In this document: piece by piece, positions 42,511-52,498 of the stretch
Position numbering within the stretch: the stretch's first letter is position 1
How the letters are laid out: the number at the start of each line of letters is the position of its first letter
Made by a program: the position numbers and the translations under genes
Notes under the pieces: model-generated
What the model was told of the DNA's origin: nothing
Seen by the model: only the letters and a program-made list of their open reading frames with translations
Database searches by the model: none
Source of the DNA: Blautia sp. AF19-10LB
GTDB taxonomy: Bacteria; Bacillota; Clostridia; Lachnospirales; Lachnospiraceae
DNA length: 64,000 nt
Assembly: GCF_003461245.1 (NCBI RefSeq)
Contig: NZ_QTWS01000016.1
Coordinates: 1-64,000 of the forward strand
Direction: 5' to 3'

Positions 42511-42513
42511 CTG

Positions 42514-43380
42514 TTATTTTACATCTGCAAGTTCATAGAGATAAGTTTCGAAACAGATTCCTTCATTTCGATCTGTTCCTTCTTCTACAGCATCATGGAT
42601 TCCTTTTGCAAGGAAATTCACCGCTTTCTGTACGGAAGCAGCGGTATCAGTCCCCTTGACCATCCCTGCACTTAAGATAGAGGCAAACAGATCTCCCGTA
42701 CCAGAATAGCTGCCGCCCTCTTTCTTCGTTGTCACCCAGGTCTGCGCTGCTTTTTTGCAGATAAGGTTGCTGATGTACTTCGCACCATCTTCTTCATGGC
42801 TGATGCCCGTGATCACAGCTTCCACATCAAATTTCTCTGTAAGCAGGCTGCCGATCGTCTGGACATATTTCAGAAATTCCTCTCCGGAGAAACCGGAAAT
42901 CTTCTGCCATTCTGTGTGCATTTTTTCTCTTCCATAGAGAAGAAGCAACGCTTCCGTGATGTTCGGAGTGATCACTGCTGCCTCTCTGACAAGCATTCTC
43001 ATCTTTTCGCACAGTTCTTCTGTATAGATCGGGTATTCCTCCCCATCATCACCCATGACCGGGTCAACGAGGACTTTTGTTTCTTTTTTCTTAAATCTCT
43101 GTATAAAATCCACCGCCTTGTCTGCCTGTGCAGCATCAGCCAGGAATCCTGTATAAATGCCATCCGGGTGAAAATCCATCTTCTGCCATTCGTCCATCAG
43201 GATATCCATACGGTCTGTATAATCATCACAATAATAAGACGGAAAACCGGTCTGTGCACTCAAAATAGCAGTAGGAAGCGGACATGCCTGCACCCCCATC
43301 ACCGAGATCACCGGTATCGCTGCTGTCAGGGAGCATTTTCCCATCCCGGACAGGTCATTGAGAACTGCAATTTTCTTCAA
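42514..43380 (-). CDS. pdxY: Pyridoxal/pyridoxamine kinase (PdxY/PdxK type)
   Basis: This 288-residue ribokinase-superfamily enzyme phosphorylates B6 vitamers. It begins with NDLSGMGKCSLTAAIPV, which matches the pyridoxal kinase N-terminus. The substrate loop TAILSAQTGFPSYYC and the C-terminal GSYSGTGDLF anion-hole motif with the catalytic Asp are also present. It is divergent from a MocR-type PLP-sensing regulator, which is the likely controller. PdxY and PdxK cannot be told apart here. Confidence 0.88.
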   Translation of the reverse strand: MKKIAVLNDLSGMGKCSLTAAIPVISVMGVQACPLPTAILSAQTGFPSYYCDDYTDRMDILMDEWQKMDFHPDGIYTGFLADAAQADKAVDFIQRFKKKETKVLVDPVMGDDGEEYPIYTEELCEKMRMLVREAAVITPNITEALLLLYGREKMHTEWQKISGFSGEEFLKYVQTIGSLLTEKFDVEAVITGISHEEDGAKYISNLICKKAAQTWVTTKKEGGSYSGTGDLFASILSAGMVKGTDTAASVQKAVNFLAKGIHDAVEEGTDRNEGICFETYLYELADVK

Positions 43381-43484
43381 AGTATTGTCTCCTTGTCTTG
43401 CTTTTTGTCATATTCTGATTTAGAATAGCACCTAAGTGTATTTATAAAAATAACCACTTTTATTCATTTTTGAGGGGACAGTTT

Positions 43485-44795
43485 ATGAGTCTAGCATTCC
43501 ATTCCACCAAAGAAAGCCTGTATCTCCAGGTATACGACCATTACAAAAATCTGATCATGGAGCATCGCATTCCTGCCGGAAGCCGTATGCCTTCCCTGCG
43601 TAAATGCGCCACAGAACTGAAACTCAGCCGCACCACGATCGAGAATGCCTACCTTCAGCTTGCCGCAGACGGCTACATCGTCGCCCGTGCCCAGAGCGGT
43701 TACTACGTAACCAGTATCGCCGACCAGAAACCAGTGTCCACCGCTTCCTGGCATGCAGATCTTCCGCTGGTGCAGTATGATTTTGCCTCCAACGGTGTCG
43801 ACCGGGAAAGCTTTCGCTTCGATCTGTGGCAGCGTTATATCAAGAGTGCGCTGCGCCAGAGTGACCGTCTTCTCTCTTACGGCGAACCGCAGGGTGAGGC
43901 GGATCTCCGTCAGGTGCTCGCTGACTATATCCGACAGCGGAGGAATGTCAACTGCTCTGCCGATGATATCGTGATCGGAGCCGGTGTGCAGAGTCTTCTG
44001 AACCTTCTCTGTCCTCTGATCCGGGACAGAAAGTCCGTTTCTTTCCCGAATGCTTCTTTTGTACAGGGAAGTACGATCTTTGCAGGCTATGGTTTTGAAG
44101 TGCAGTACCGCAACAAGGACTGTGATGTCATCTACGTTTCTCCTGCCCATATGACCAAATGGGGCGAGATCATGCCGGTCAGCCGCCGTATGGAACTGGT
44201 ACATTACGCGGCTCAGAAGGGCAGCCTGATCATCGAGGATGACTTTGAGAATGAATTCGTCAATTTTCAGCGGCCGACCCCGTCCCTTTTTAACCTTGCC
44301 GGTGGACATGGAGTTGTTTATATCGGGTCATTTTCCCGTCTGCTGCTTCCGTCGATCCGCTTAAGTTTCATGGTCCTGCCACCGAATCTTTCCAGGAAAT
44401 ACGCTGCTGTCGCAGACCGCTACAGCCAGACTGCCTCCAAGGCCGAACAGATCGCACTCTGCCAGTTTATCCGCGACGGTCACCTGACTTCACAGACCAA
44501 AAAGCTCAAGAAACTCTACGCGCAGAAACTCAAAAAACTGAAAAACGAAGTGCGGAACACCTTTGGCAGTGACTGTACGATCCAGACAGGTGCCGCCGGA
44601 ACAAGCCTCGCATTGACTGTTCCCTACGCCCGGACCGGCCTGGAACTAAAAAAAGAAACCCGCATGAAGGGCTTCGATCTGCTGATTCTCGAGGAAGGCG
44701 CAGACACGATCACGCTCCTGCTTTCCTGTTCCTCGATCCCCGCAGACGATTTTGCCCCGGCATGCCGGCTCCTGAAAGAACTTCTTAATAAATAA
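43485..44795 (+). CDS. MocR/PdxR-type GntR regulator lacking the PLP lysine
   Basis: This 436-residue regulator joins an N-terminal GntR winged helix (AGSRMPSLRKCATELKLSRTT) to an aminotransferase-like domain. ATG 43485 with a GAGGGGAC site is preferred over the upstream TTG. In MocR proteins a lysine in GSFSKxL forms the Schiff base with PLP. Here the segment reads YIGSFSRLLLPSIRL, so the lysine is Arg (R285). Other pocket residues remain (EDDFENEF). It probably regulates the divergent pyridoxal kinase, binding the vitamer non-covalently or sensing another ligand. Confidence 0.87.
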   Translation: MSLAFHSTKESLYLQVYDHYKNLIMEHRIPAGSRMPSLRKCATELKLSRTTIENAYLQLAADGYIVARAQSGYYVTSIADQKPVSTASWHADLPLVQYDFASNGVDRESFRFDLWQRYIKSALRQSDRLLSYGEPQGEADLRQVLADYIRQRRNVNCSADDIVIGAGVQSLLNLLCPLIRDRKSVSFPNASFVQGSTIFAGYGFEVQYRNKDCDVIYVSPAHMTKWGEIMPVSRRMELVHYAAQKGSLIIEDDFENEFVNFQRPTPSLFNLAGGHGVVYIGSFSRLLLPSIRLSFMVLPPNLSRKYAAVADRYSQTASKAEQIALCQFIRDGHLTSQTKKLKKLYAQKLKKLKNEVRNTFGSDCTIQTGAAGTSLALTVPYARTGLELKKETRMKGFDLLILEEGADTITLLLSCSSIPADDFAPACRLLKELLNK

Positions 44796-44805
44796 TGATC
44801 ACCTG

Positions 44806-44845
44806 ACACCTGTCCCTCCTTTTCTCTGGAACAGGTGTTTTTCTT
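44806..44845 (+). terminator. Intrinsic terminator of the MocR gene
   Basis: ACACCTGT (44806-44813) pairs with ACAGGTGT (44831-44838), followed by a T-run. It also marks the convergent 3' end of the cbi operon. Confidence 0.8.
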
Positions 44846-45486
44846 TAATCCCTTCGATTGTCGATCATGTACAAAAGTGCATTGCAGATGCAGGCTGCGA
44901 TATTGCTGCCGCCCTTGCGTCCTCTTGCAACGATATACGGTGCTCCGGACTGCATAATCAGTTCCTTGGACTGCACCACATTGACAAATCCTACCGGAAC
45001 ACCGATGATCAGTTCCGGATCCAGTTTGCCGTCCTCGATCAGTTCATAGAGACGCACCAGTGCCGTCGGCGCATTTCCGATCGCGAAGATCAGCTTTTTA
45101 TCGAGAGTAGCTGCTTTGTCCATGCTTGCAGTCGCTCTCGTGGTTCCGTTTTCTTTTGCGGTCTTTGCCACATCTTCATCGGACATGAAGCAGTAAACCT
45201 CACCGCCATAACGGGCAAGGGCGCGTTTGTTAATGCCGGATTTAGCCATCTGTGTGTCTGTGACGATGCAGGCTCCGTTTTTGATCGCATCCATTGCCTT
45301 CTCGATAACATCCGGGGAAAAACAAAGATTTCTGGCATAGTCAAAATCTGCACTTGTATGGATGCAGCGTTTCACCACCAGTTCTGTTCCCGGGAGCAGC
45401 GGGGTATCCCCGAGTTCTTCCGTGATGATCTCAAAGCTTCTCTTCTCGATGTCCATCGGTTTTACATTTTCAAGTTCTACTTTCAT
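44845..45486 (-). CDS. cbiC: Cobalt-precorrin-8 methylmutase (CbiC)
   Basis: This 213-residue enzyme moves the methyl group from C11 to C12, giving cobyrinate. The catalytic histidine H43 is in the family signature KRCIHTSADFDY. Its ATG overlaps the last base of the cobyric acid synthase gene. It is the last gene of the minus-strand cobalamin operon. The C-terminal GRKGGSNIAAAICNALLY-like end matches the family. Confidence 0.95.
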   Translation of the reverse strand: MKVELENVKPMDIEKRSFEIITEELGDTPLLPGTELVVKRCIHTSADFDYARNLCFSPDVIEKAMDAIKNGACIVTDTQMAKSGINKRALARYGGEVYCFMSDEDVAKTAKENGTTRATASMDKAATLDKKLIFAIGNAPTALVRLYELIEDGKLDPELIIGVPVGFVNVVQSKELIMQSGAPYIVARGRKGGSNIAACICNALLYMIDNRRD

Positions 45487-47009
45487 CAGGCTTTCTCCTC
45501 CTCGATTCCCTCGTCCAGTATCTCATAGATTTTTTTCATGTCCAGATGTTTCCGCAGTTCTGCTGCCAGGATATCATACTGTGTCTCCTTAAATGCTGCA
45601 AAATCCACGCCCTCCATCTCGGATACATCGATTCCCTTTTTGTCGCCCACCGCTTTTACGAGACCGAGTGCAACTTCTTCCTTGTCGAAGATTCCATGCA
45701 CATAAGTACCGCAGATATTGTGGTAGAACGTACCTTCTCTCTTCTCGCTTCCTGTCACGGTATCCTTCGTAAAGGTGCTGGCAGAGGCGCCCTCTTTCCA
45801 GGTGCTCTCGCCCATATGGATCTCATATCCTGTAAATTCGACATCTTTAAGCGGTGCATAATCGCCTTCCAGGGAAAGGAAACGTCCGGTAACCTGTGTC
45901 CTTGTCTTTTTCTCCGCAAATACGGTATCCATCGGCAGAAGTCCCATTCCACGCATGGAACCTCCCGCTTCCACACCATGCGGATCACTTAAAGTCTCGC
46001 CCAGCATCTGATAGCCGCCGCAGACACCAAAGATCAGGGTACCGGAAGCTGCTGCCTTGAGGATCAGAGCCTCCATCCCGCTCTCACGGAGCCACTTAAG
46101 GTCATCCATCGTATTCTTTGTTCCCGGAAGGAAGATCACATCCGGATTCTTAAGGTCGGACGGATGCTGTACATAGCGAAGAGAAACTCCCGGTATGCTC
46201 TCCAGTGGATTAAAATCTGTGAAATTGGAGATCCTCGGCACACGGATGACTGCCATATCGATCATCCCAACTTCCTGCGGACGGTCAAAGCGCTCTGTCA
46301 GGCTGTCCTCGTCCTCCACCTGGATGTTAAGATACGGTGCGACACCGACAACCGGGATCCTGCATTTGCTCTCCAGCATCTCCACGCCCGGATCAAGGAT
46401 CGTCTTATCACCGCGGAATTTGTTGATGATCAGACCCTTTATCATCTTTCGCTCGTCTTCCTCCAGAAGCTCCACGGTTCCGTAAAGCTGTGCAAACACA
46501 CCGCCGCGGTCGATATCTCCGACCAGAAGGACCGGTGCTTTTGCCATCTTCGCCATTCCCATGTTTACGATATCCTCTTTTTTGAGGTTGATCTCTGCCG
46601 GGCTTCCTGCACCTTCGATCACGATGATATCATTCTCTGCTGCAAGTACATCAAATGCTTTCATGATGTCCGGGACAAGTTTTTTCTTGTAAGCAAAATA
46701 ATCCCTTGCGCTCATTGTGCCAAGGACTTCTCCGTTTACAATGACCTGAGAGCCCACATCGTTGGTCGGTTTCAGAAGGATCGGGTTCATAAGGACGGAC
46801 GGTTCGATCCCGGCAGCCTCTGCCTGCATGACCTGCGCTCTTCCCATCTCCAGTCCTTCCTTTGTGATAAAGGAATTCAATGCCATATTCTGTGACTTAA
46901 AGGGAGCCACACGGTATCCATCCTGTTTAAAGATACGGCAGAGTCCCGCTGCCAGAAGGCTCTTGCCCGCATTTGACATCGTTCCCTGCACCATGATCGC
47001 TTTTGCCAT
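45486..47009 (-). CDS. cbiP: Cobyric acid synthase (CbiP/CobQ)
   Basis: This 507-residue glutamine-dependent enzyme amidates side chains b, d, e and g. It has an N-terminal P-loop-like segment [11 protein letters not shown] (7-17) of the dethiobiotin-synthetase fold and a C-terminal type 1 glutamine amidotransferase domain with the nucleophile in [15 protein letters not shown] 47009 has an exact AGGAGG-like site; the longer ORF adds a basic stretch that overlaps cobD. It lies between cobD (1-nt gap) and cbiC (1-nt overlap). Confidence 0.95.
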   Translation of the reverse strand: MAKAIMVQGTMSNAGKSLLAAGLCRIFKQDGYRVAPFKSQNMALNSFITKEGLEMGRAQVMQAEAAGIEPSVLMNPILLKPTNDVGSQVIVNGEVLGTMSARDYFAYKKKLVPDIMKAFDVLAAENDIIVIEGAGSPAEINLKKEDIVNMGMAKMAKAPVLLVGDIDRGGVFAQLYGTVELLEEDERKMIKGLIINKFRGDKTILDPGVEMLESKCRIPVVGVAPYLNIQVEDEDSLTERFDRPQEVGMIDMAVIRVPRISNFTDFNPLESIPGVSLRYVQHPSDLKNPDVIFLPGTKNTMDDLKWLRESGMEALILKAAASGTLIFGVCGGYQMLGETLSDPHGVEAGGSMRGMGLLPMDTVFAEKKTRTQVTGRFLSLEGDYAPLKDVEFTGYEIHMGESTWKEGASASTFTKDTVTGSEKREGTFYHNICGTYVHGIFDKEEVALGLVKAVGDKKGIDVSEMEGVDFAAFKETQYDILAAELRKHLDMKKIYEILDEGIEEEKA

Positions 47010-47010
47010 T

Positions 47011-48087
47011 TTACTCCTCCCCCTCTTCTTCCTGTGTTTTCTTTCTTGCTTCCATGAGACCGTCATGGATTGCCTGGATCAGACGCTCATTTTCCTCATG
47101 GGTGCGTACTGCCACTCTGTAAAATCCCTTACCAAGTCCCGGATAGTTACTGCAGTCGCGGATCAGAACATTCTGTCCCACGCAGATCTCAAAAAGATCT
47201 TCCGGTCCCTTGAAAAACAGATAATTTGCCTGAGAAGGAAAAACGGTCATCCCAAGCTTATATAATTCTTCACTTAAATATTCAGATTCCGCAAAGATCA
47301 GTTTTCTCGCTCTTTCGACATATTCGACTTCACCAAGTGCCGCAATTCCTGCCGCCTGTGCAGGAATCGAAATATTCCATGGCTGTGTAGCCTGTGTCAT
47401 CTTTTCAAGAAGTTCCTCATTTTCTGTAATTCCATATCCAAGACGCACACCCGCCATCGCATAACGCTTTGTAAATGCTTTGAGAAGAAACAGATTGTGA
47501 TACCTCGGAAGCTGTGCCTTGAGGCTGTACTGTCCCGGTTCGCGGATAAAATCCTGAAAACATTCATCCACCACCAGAAAGATTCCCATTTCCCGGCAGA
47601 CACGGAGCAGTCTGAACAGAAATTCTCTGTCCGTCAGTATCCCCGTCGGATTGTTGGGATTACAAAGAAATACCATATCCAGATCTTTGTGCAGCCAGTC
47701 AATAAAACTATCCTGAACACGGAATTCATCTTCTTCCTTGAGAAGCACATGCTCCACCTCTGCCCCGACACTTTCCAGTGCCTGCTCATATTCTGCAAAT
47801 GTAGGAATCGGAATCAGTGCTTTCTTCGGTTTGAGTGCATGGCACAGTGAAAAGACCAGCTCCGCCGCACCGTTTCCACAGATGATATTCTCCGGTTTGA
47901 CATCCTCATAGGCAGCGATTGCTTCTTTCAGCGGCGCGTATCCCACCTGCGGATAGTCTTTGAGATGGTCCAGACTGTCCCGGACTGCCTGCTTGACACT
48001 CTCCGGTGTTCCAAGGGGATTACAGTTTGCAGAAAAATCAAGACAGTTTTTGTAAGTATAGATATTTCCCCCATGTACGTGTTTCAT
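47011..48087 (-). CDS. cobD: Threonine-phosphate decarboxylase (CobD)
   Basis: This 358-residue fold-type I PLP enzyme makes (R)-1-aminopropan-2-ol phosphate for the nucleotide-loop linker. The PLP lysine lies in [18 protein letters not shown], and the N-terminal [22 protein letters not shown] segment is typical of CobD versus histidinol-phosphate aminotransferase. Position between cbiB, which uses the product, and cbiP supports the call. The short C-terminal acidic tail (EEEGEE) has no known role. Confidence 0.91.
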   Translation of the reverse strand: MKHVHGGNIYTYKNCLDFSANCNPLGTPESVKQAVRDSLDHLKDYPQVGYAPLKEAIAAYEDVKPENIICGNGAAELVFSLCHALKPKKALIPIPTFAEYEQALESVGAEVEHVLLKEEDEFRVQDSFIDWLHKDLDMVFLCNPNNPTGILTDREFLFRLLRVCREMGIFLVVDECFQDFIREPGQYSLKAQLPRYHNLFLLKAFTKRYAMAGVRLGYGITENEELLEKMTQATQPWNISIPAQAAGIAALGEVEYVERARKLIFAESEYLSEELYKLGMTVFPSQANYLFFKGPEDLFEICVGQNVLIRDCSNYPGLGKGFYRVAVRTHEENERLIQAIHDGLMEARKKTQEEEGEE

Positions 48088-48117
48088 TTCATTTCTCCTT
48101 TGCTGCCTGTTGTGGTA

Positions 48118-49098
48118 TTACAGGATCCAGAACCCGACGGCGATGCGGATGATAAGGCAGATCAGAATGCCAAGAAAAGCAGTTCCGTACATCAGACGGT
48201 TGGAGCGTCTGATATCCTCCGGTTCCACAGCGCGAATCGGGTCTCCGATCGTCGGTTTTTCGTATAATTTGCCAAAATAGCAGGCATTGCCGGCAAGCTG
48301 TACGTCAAGCGCTCCTGCCATTGCTGCCTCTGTCTGTGCAGAGTTCGGGCTTGCATGGTTTCTTCTGTCTCTCCGGTAGATCTTTGCTGCGTTTTTGCCA
48401 TCCATTCCACAGACAAAAGCTGCCGCAACCATCAGCCAGCCAGAGATCCTTGCCGGAAAAAAGTTTGCCACATCATCAAGCTTGGCACTGCATCTTCCAA
48501 AGTACAGATACTTGTCATTTTTGTAGCCGAGCATGGAATCCATGGTATTGATCCCTTTATAAAGAAACATCAGCGGTGCGCCGCCGATCGCCATATAGAT
48601 CATCGGAGCGATCACACCGTCAGAACAGTTCTCTGCCACAGTCTCCACGGCTGCCTTTGTGACACCTGTATCGGTGAGTTCCTGGGTATCACGTCCTACG
48701 ATCATGGACACTGCATAACGCGCCTCCTCGATCGTACCGTTTACCAGCCGGTCATAGGCCTTCATGCTCTCATCCTTTAACGATCTGGTAGCAAGGAGCT
48801 GGTAGCACCAGAATGTCTCCAGGATCACACCCGCCACCGGGAAATGTCCGTACAGAAGAGACAGGAGCACAGCCGGCACGCCAAAGGAAAACAGACAGAC
48901 AAGAATCGTTTCCACAACTCCGCCAGCCAGTTCTCCTGCATTTGTCTTCGGAAAGATCCTGCGGATTCCCTTTTCAAGAACGGAGATCAGATTTCCGATC
49001 AGGCAGACCGGATGATACAGCCACCTGGGATCTCCAAATATCAGATCAAGTAAAAACCCTGCTGCCAGGGCTATCGTATGATAGATCACATTTGTCAC
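48118..49098 (-). CDS. cbiB: Adenosylcobinamide-phosphate synthase (CbiB)
   Basis: This membrane amide synthase joins cobyric acid and aminopropanol phosphate. The GTG at 49098 gives 326 residues, overlaps the cbiA stop (GTGA) and has AGGAAGG upstream; ATG at 49152 would extend it into cbiA by 18 codons. Family motifs are LIFGDPRWLYHPV, ENCSDGVIAPMIY and the RRDRRNHASPNSAQTEAAMAGAL region. Several hydrophobic helices place it in the cytoplasmic membrane. It is followed by cobD after 30 nt. Confidence 0.92.
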   Translation of the reverse strand: MTNVIYHTIALAAGFLLDLIFGDPRWLYHPVCLIGNLISVLEKGIRRIFPKTNAGELAGGVVETILVCLFSFGVPAVLLSLLYGHFPVAGVILETFWCYQLLATRSLKDESMKAYDRLVNGTIEEARYAVSMIVGRDTQELTDTGVTKAAVETVAENCSDGVIAPMIYMAIGGAPLMFLYKGINTMDSMLGYKNDKYLYFGRCSAKLDDVANFFPARISGWLMVAAAFVCGMDGKNAAKIYRRDRRNHASPNSAQTEAAMAGALDVQLAGNACYFGKLYEKPTIGDPIRAVEPEDIRRSNRLMYGTAFLGILICLIIRIAVGFWIL

Positions 49099-50498
49099 TC
49101 TTCCTGACCTTCCTGCTTGCAGGAACATCGTTGTTTTTTGTATGCGAGGCATTTTTTAAGAAATGCCTTCGGTACTTCGGGATTTCCATAATAATAAAGA
49201 TGTGGAAAACCAGCCAGCATCGTGTCCGTTCCATGGATACAGTCCCATCCACGCTTACTCTCCGGCTTCGCCGCATGAAAATCCCCGCCGCAGTTTTCGG
49301 AATCAAAATAGTGGAACTCATGTGCCGGGATCTCTCCGAAATCTTCCATTCCAAGAGCCGGCTTTTTCTGTGTCAGTGTCACATAGCCAAATCTGGAAAG
49401 TTTCGGTGTGCGGTATGCTTTTCCCGGGATCACCCCTGCCATCTGGTAGAAGTTCCCATCCATGCCCTCCATTTCCTTGTGGAGATACATAAAGCCTCCG
49501 CATTCTGCCATACATGGCATCCCTGCTTTCAGTTTTTCCCGTATCATGTCTTTCATTGTGGTATTTTGTTCCAGTTTTTTTCCGTTTAATTCCGGATAGC
49601 CGCCGTATAACAAAAGCCCGTCCAGATCATCCGGAAGCTGCTTATCTTCCATCGGTGAAAATGGAACAATCTCTGCCCCCATCTCGCCCAGAAGACGGAA
49701 ATTGTCTGCATAGAAAAAGCAGAACGCCTCATCCTCCGCAACGCCGATACGCACCGGCTCGGAGAGTCTGAAATCGGTCACTGACTCCGGCTTCGCATCC
49801 AGAAGATCCGGTGCCTCGCCCGCCAGTTCCAGGATCCGGTCGATGTCAAGTGTCTCTTCCAGAACGCCTGCAAGCTTATGAAGCCTGTCTTTCAGTTCCG
49901 GGATCTCATCCGGAAGGACCAGACCAAGATGTCTGCTTTCGATCACACAGTCCTCAACCTTCGGTACATAACCAAGAACCGCAACACCCAGTTCTTCTTC
50001 CAGAAGTTTCTTCATTCTCGGATAGAGCATGGGAGACATCTGGTTAAAGATCACACCTTTGATGTGGCTGTCCTTCTTATATTCCAGGAAACCTTTGACA
50101 TAGGCAGCCAGGGACACACTCATCCCACGGCTGTTTACGATCAGGATGACTGGTGTATCGGTCACTTTGGCAAGGTCATAGGCACTGGCTGTGGTCGTAG
50201 TTCCCGCAACGCCGTCATAAAAGCCCATGACACCTTCCATGACTGCGATCTCACAGTCTCTGGCATTTCGGGTCAGAAGATATTTCGTTACCTCTGATCC
50301 TGTAAAAAAGGTGTCCAGATTCCGGGACTTTGTCCCGATCACCCGGCTGTGGAACATCGGATCGATGTAATCCGGCCCGCATTTAAAGGACGCCGTCTTA
50401 AGACCGCGCTCCACCAGTGCTTCAAGAAGCCCGCAGGTGATCAGGGTCTTGCCGCTTCCGCTGGAGCCTGCTGCCAGAAGGATTCTCGGGATCTTCAT
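49095..50498 (-). CDS. cbiA: Cobyrinate a,c-diamide synthase (CbiA)
   Basis: This 467-residue glutamine-dependent amidase starts MKIPRILLAAGSSGSGKT, with a P-loop at 10-17, and has a C-terminal class I amidotransferase domain with the nucleophile in MPCMAECGGFMYL. ATG 50498 is preceded by AGGAGG. The upstream ORF extension of 46 codons lies in the CbiJ-E-T gene and has no support. It overlaps the fusion gene's stop by 4 nt and cbiB by 4 nt. It amidates side chains a and c. Confidence 0.94.
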   Translation of the reverse strand: MKIPRILLAAGSSGSGKTLITCGLLEALVERGLKTASFKCGPDYIDPMFHSRVIGTKSRNLDTFFTGSEVTKYLLTRNARDCEIAVMEGVMGFYDGVAGTTTTASAYDLAKVTDTPVILIVNSRGMSVSLAAYVKGFLEYKKDSHIKGVIFNQMSPMLYPRMKKLLEEELGVAVLGYVPKVEDCVIESRHLGLVLPDEIPELKDRLHKLAGVLEETLDIDRILELAGEAPDLLDAKPESVTDFRLSEPVRIGVAEDEAFCFFYADNFRLLGEMGAEIVPFSPMEDKQLPDDLDGLLLYGGYPELNGKKLEQNTTMKDMIREKLKAGMPCMAECGGFMYLHKEMEGMDGNFYQMAGVIPGKAYRTPKLSRFGYVTLTQKKPALGMEDFGEIPAHEFHYFDSENCGGDFHAAKPESKRGWDCIHGTDTMLAGFPHLYYYGNPEVPKAFLKKCLAYKKQRCSCKQEGQEE

Positions 50499-52498
50499 AC
50501 CTGTTCCTCCTGTGTTTCGGATTTCTCGTGTGCCTGTACCGTGATGATATAGATTGGATTTTCGCCCATCATCATATGGTAACGTCCGATATTTTTGGAT
50601 CTGGAAGCGCAGAGCTGTACGACTTCGCTCTCGCACTGATAAGTTTCCTGCTTCTCAAGTTCACGGATGCAGTCAAGTGCCTCGCCCACGGTTTCCAGAG
50701 TAATGCAGTTGATCACAATACGCACCTGTGGGTTCTTATTCAGCAGAAGCTCCACGATCTCCTTCATATTTCCGGAAGATCCGCCTATAAAAGCGTGTGT
50801 CGGCACAGGAAGTTCCTCAAGTGCCTCCGGTGCGGTTCCCGGAACGATGTACATATGGTCCAGTGCAAATTTCTTCTTATTCTCCTGAAGGAGTGCCAGG
50901 GCATCCTCCTTTTTCTCGATCGCATAGACCCCGCCTTCAGATGCGCGAAGTGCCATTTCGACAGAAACAGAACCTGTTCCTGCACCAATGTCGTAGCAGA
51001 TGGCATCTTTTGGAAGTCTCAGTTTGGAGAGAGAAACGGTACGCACTTCTGTCTTGGTCATCGGTGCCTTGCCGCGGATAAATTCTTCGTCTGGAATTCC
51101 ATGAGTTGCCAGTTCCAGTTCTGCCTGTGGATTATATGCACAGACTACGCTCAAAGGATCTCCCTCATAGGAAACAAGTTCTCTGGCTGGTTTCGCCAGG
51201 ATCTTCTCGTTATCATAGGAAAGATTTTCTCCGACATGAAGAATAACGTCGCCCATTCCGTAAAATATAAGCTTCTCTGCCAGTTTACGCACTCCGTCAC
51301 CCGTTCCGAGGATTGCAAAAACCTTGCGGTTCGTGCGGATCAGGGAAATGAGATTGCAGGTTTTTCCATGCGCGCTGACGATCTTTGCGTCGTCCCAGGA
51401 CAGGCCGATCTTTGACATAAAATAAACCACAGATGAGATCCCACAGATCATTTCCGTATCCGGTCCGAGAAGTTCTGCAAGTTTCTTCGCCCCGCTGTAA
51501 AATCCAACATCACCGGAAAGTGCAACTACAACTTTGGTGTACTCCGGATGTGCGATCAGATACTCTGCGATCTCTTTGCTCCGATATTCATAAAAAACAT
51601 CCTGTCCAGAAAGCCGGACAGCATCGACCATTCGCTTTGCGCCTACGATAAGATCCGCGTTTCGGACAGCTTCCTGACCCTCCTGCGTCAGAGTCTTCGG
51701 GCTTCCCATGCCGATTCCGAGAAGTGTGACCTTCTGTTTTCTGGTAAGTCCGTAGCGTTCGATCAGCATATGCCTGCATTCCCGCAGAGACAGACCCTCT
51801 TCTGCGAGAGGTCTTCCGATGATCACAACAGTTGCACCACAGGCTTCGGCCGCCTGGATCTTCTCAAGAAAGCCGCCGGCTTTGCCGGAATCCTTGGTAA
51901 CCAGATATCTGCACTCATACTGCGTAAGCATCGCCCGATTCATTTCCATGGAAAAAGGTCCCTGCATCGCAATCAGGTTCCGGCCTTCAAAACCAAGTGC
52001 CTGACAGGATTCGATCACGGACGGAAGGGACAGCACTCTTGCAAACAAGCGCTCCTTATAATCCGGAACGGAGGTAAATGCCGCCAGTTCCTTGCTTCCT
52101 GTGGTCAGGAGAACATTCCCTGTAGTTCCTTTCAGGTACTCTGCCGCTGCCTGTGTATCCTTAACATAGACAGCGTTCTGCTGTCCGCTGCCTGTACGGA
52201 GGATCCTCGTATAAGAGACTTCGGCTTCCTCGCAGGCTTTTCGGATATTTCTTGTCACTTCTGCTGCGTAAGGATGTGTCGCATCCAGAACAAGTTCCGG
52301 TTTTTCTCTGGAAAAAAGCTCTTTCATCTCATTCTCGTCGAGACGTCCCGCCTGTACATGCAGACTGGAACTCTCTTTGAGGGATCTAGAACCATATTCT
52401 GTCGCCACGCATGCCAGCACCGGGATCTGGTTTTCACCGAGGAAACGACTGATCTCGTATCCTTCGGTCGTCCCGGCAAATACAATGACTTTATACAT
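50495..52498 (-). CDS. CbiJ-CbiE-CbiT triple fusion
   Basis: This 667-residue protein carries three corrin enzymes in order. Residues 1 to ~250 are cobalt-precorrin-6A reductase (CbiJ), starting VIVFAGTTEG with the conserved LDATHPYA. Residues ~252-460 are the C5-methyltransferase CbiE, starting VTLLGIGMGSP. Residues ~468-667 are CbiT, the C15-methyltransferase/decarboxylase, with SAM motif YDIGAGTGSVSVE near 501. CbiE-CbiT fusions (CobL) are common; adding CbiJ at the N-terminus is less so. It overlaps cbiH by 8 nt and cbiA by 4 nt. It would channel precorrin-6A to precorrin-8. Confidence 0.92.
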   Translation of the reverse strand: MYKVIVFAGTTEGYEISRFLGENQIPVLACVATEYGSRSLKESSSLHVQAGRLDENEMKELFSREKPELVLDATHPYAAEVTRNIRKACEEAEVSYTRILRTGSGQQNAVYVKDTQAAAEYLKGTTGNVLLTTGSKELAAFTSVPDYKERLFARVLSLPSVIESCQALGFEGRNLIAMQGPFSMEMNRAMLTQYECRYLVTKDSGKAGGFLEKIQAAEACGATVVIIGRPLAEEGLSLRECRHMLIERYGLTRKQKVTLLGIGMGSPKTLTQEGQEAVRNADLIVGAKRMVDAVRLSGQDVFYEYRSKEIAEYLIAHPEYTKVVVALSGDVGFYSGAKKLAELLGPDTEMICGISSVVYFMSKIGLSWDDAKIVSAHGKTCNLISLIRTNRKVFAILGTGDGVRKLAEKLIFYGMGDVILHVGENLSYDNEKILAKPARELVSYEGDPLSVVCAYNPQAELELATHGIPDEEFIRGKAPMTKTEVRTVSLSKLRLPKDAICYDIGAGTGSVSVEMALRASEGGVYAIEKKEDALALLQENKKKFALDHMYIVPGTAPEALEELPVPTHAFIGGSSGNMKEIVELLLNKNPQVRIVINCITLETVGEALDCIRELEKQETYQCESEVVQLCASRSKNIGRYHMMMGENPIYIITVQAHEKSETQEEQV

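Noticed and set aside
45486..47009. DNA-level evidence for horizontal transfer of the cbi operon
   Set aside because: Base composition and codon use look like the neighbours by eye; no integrase, tRNA or flanking repeats were found.
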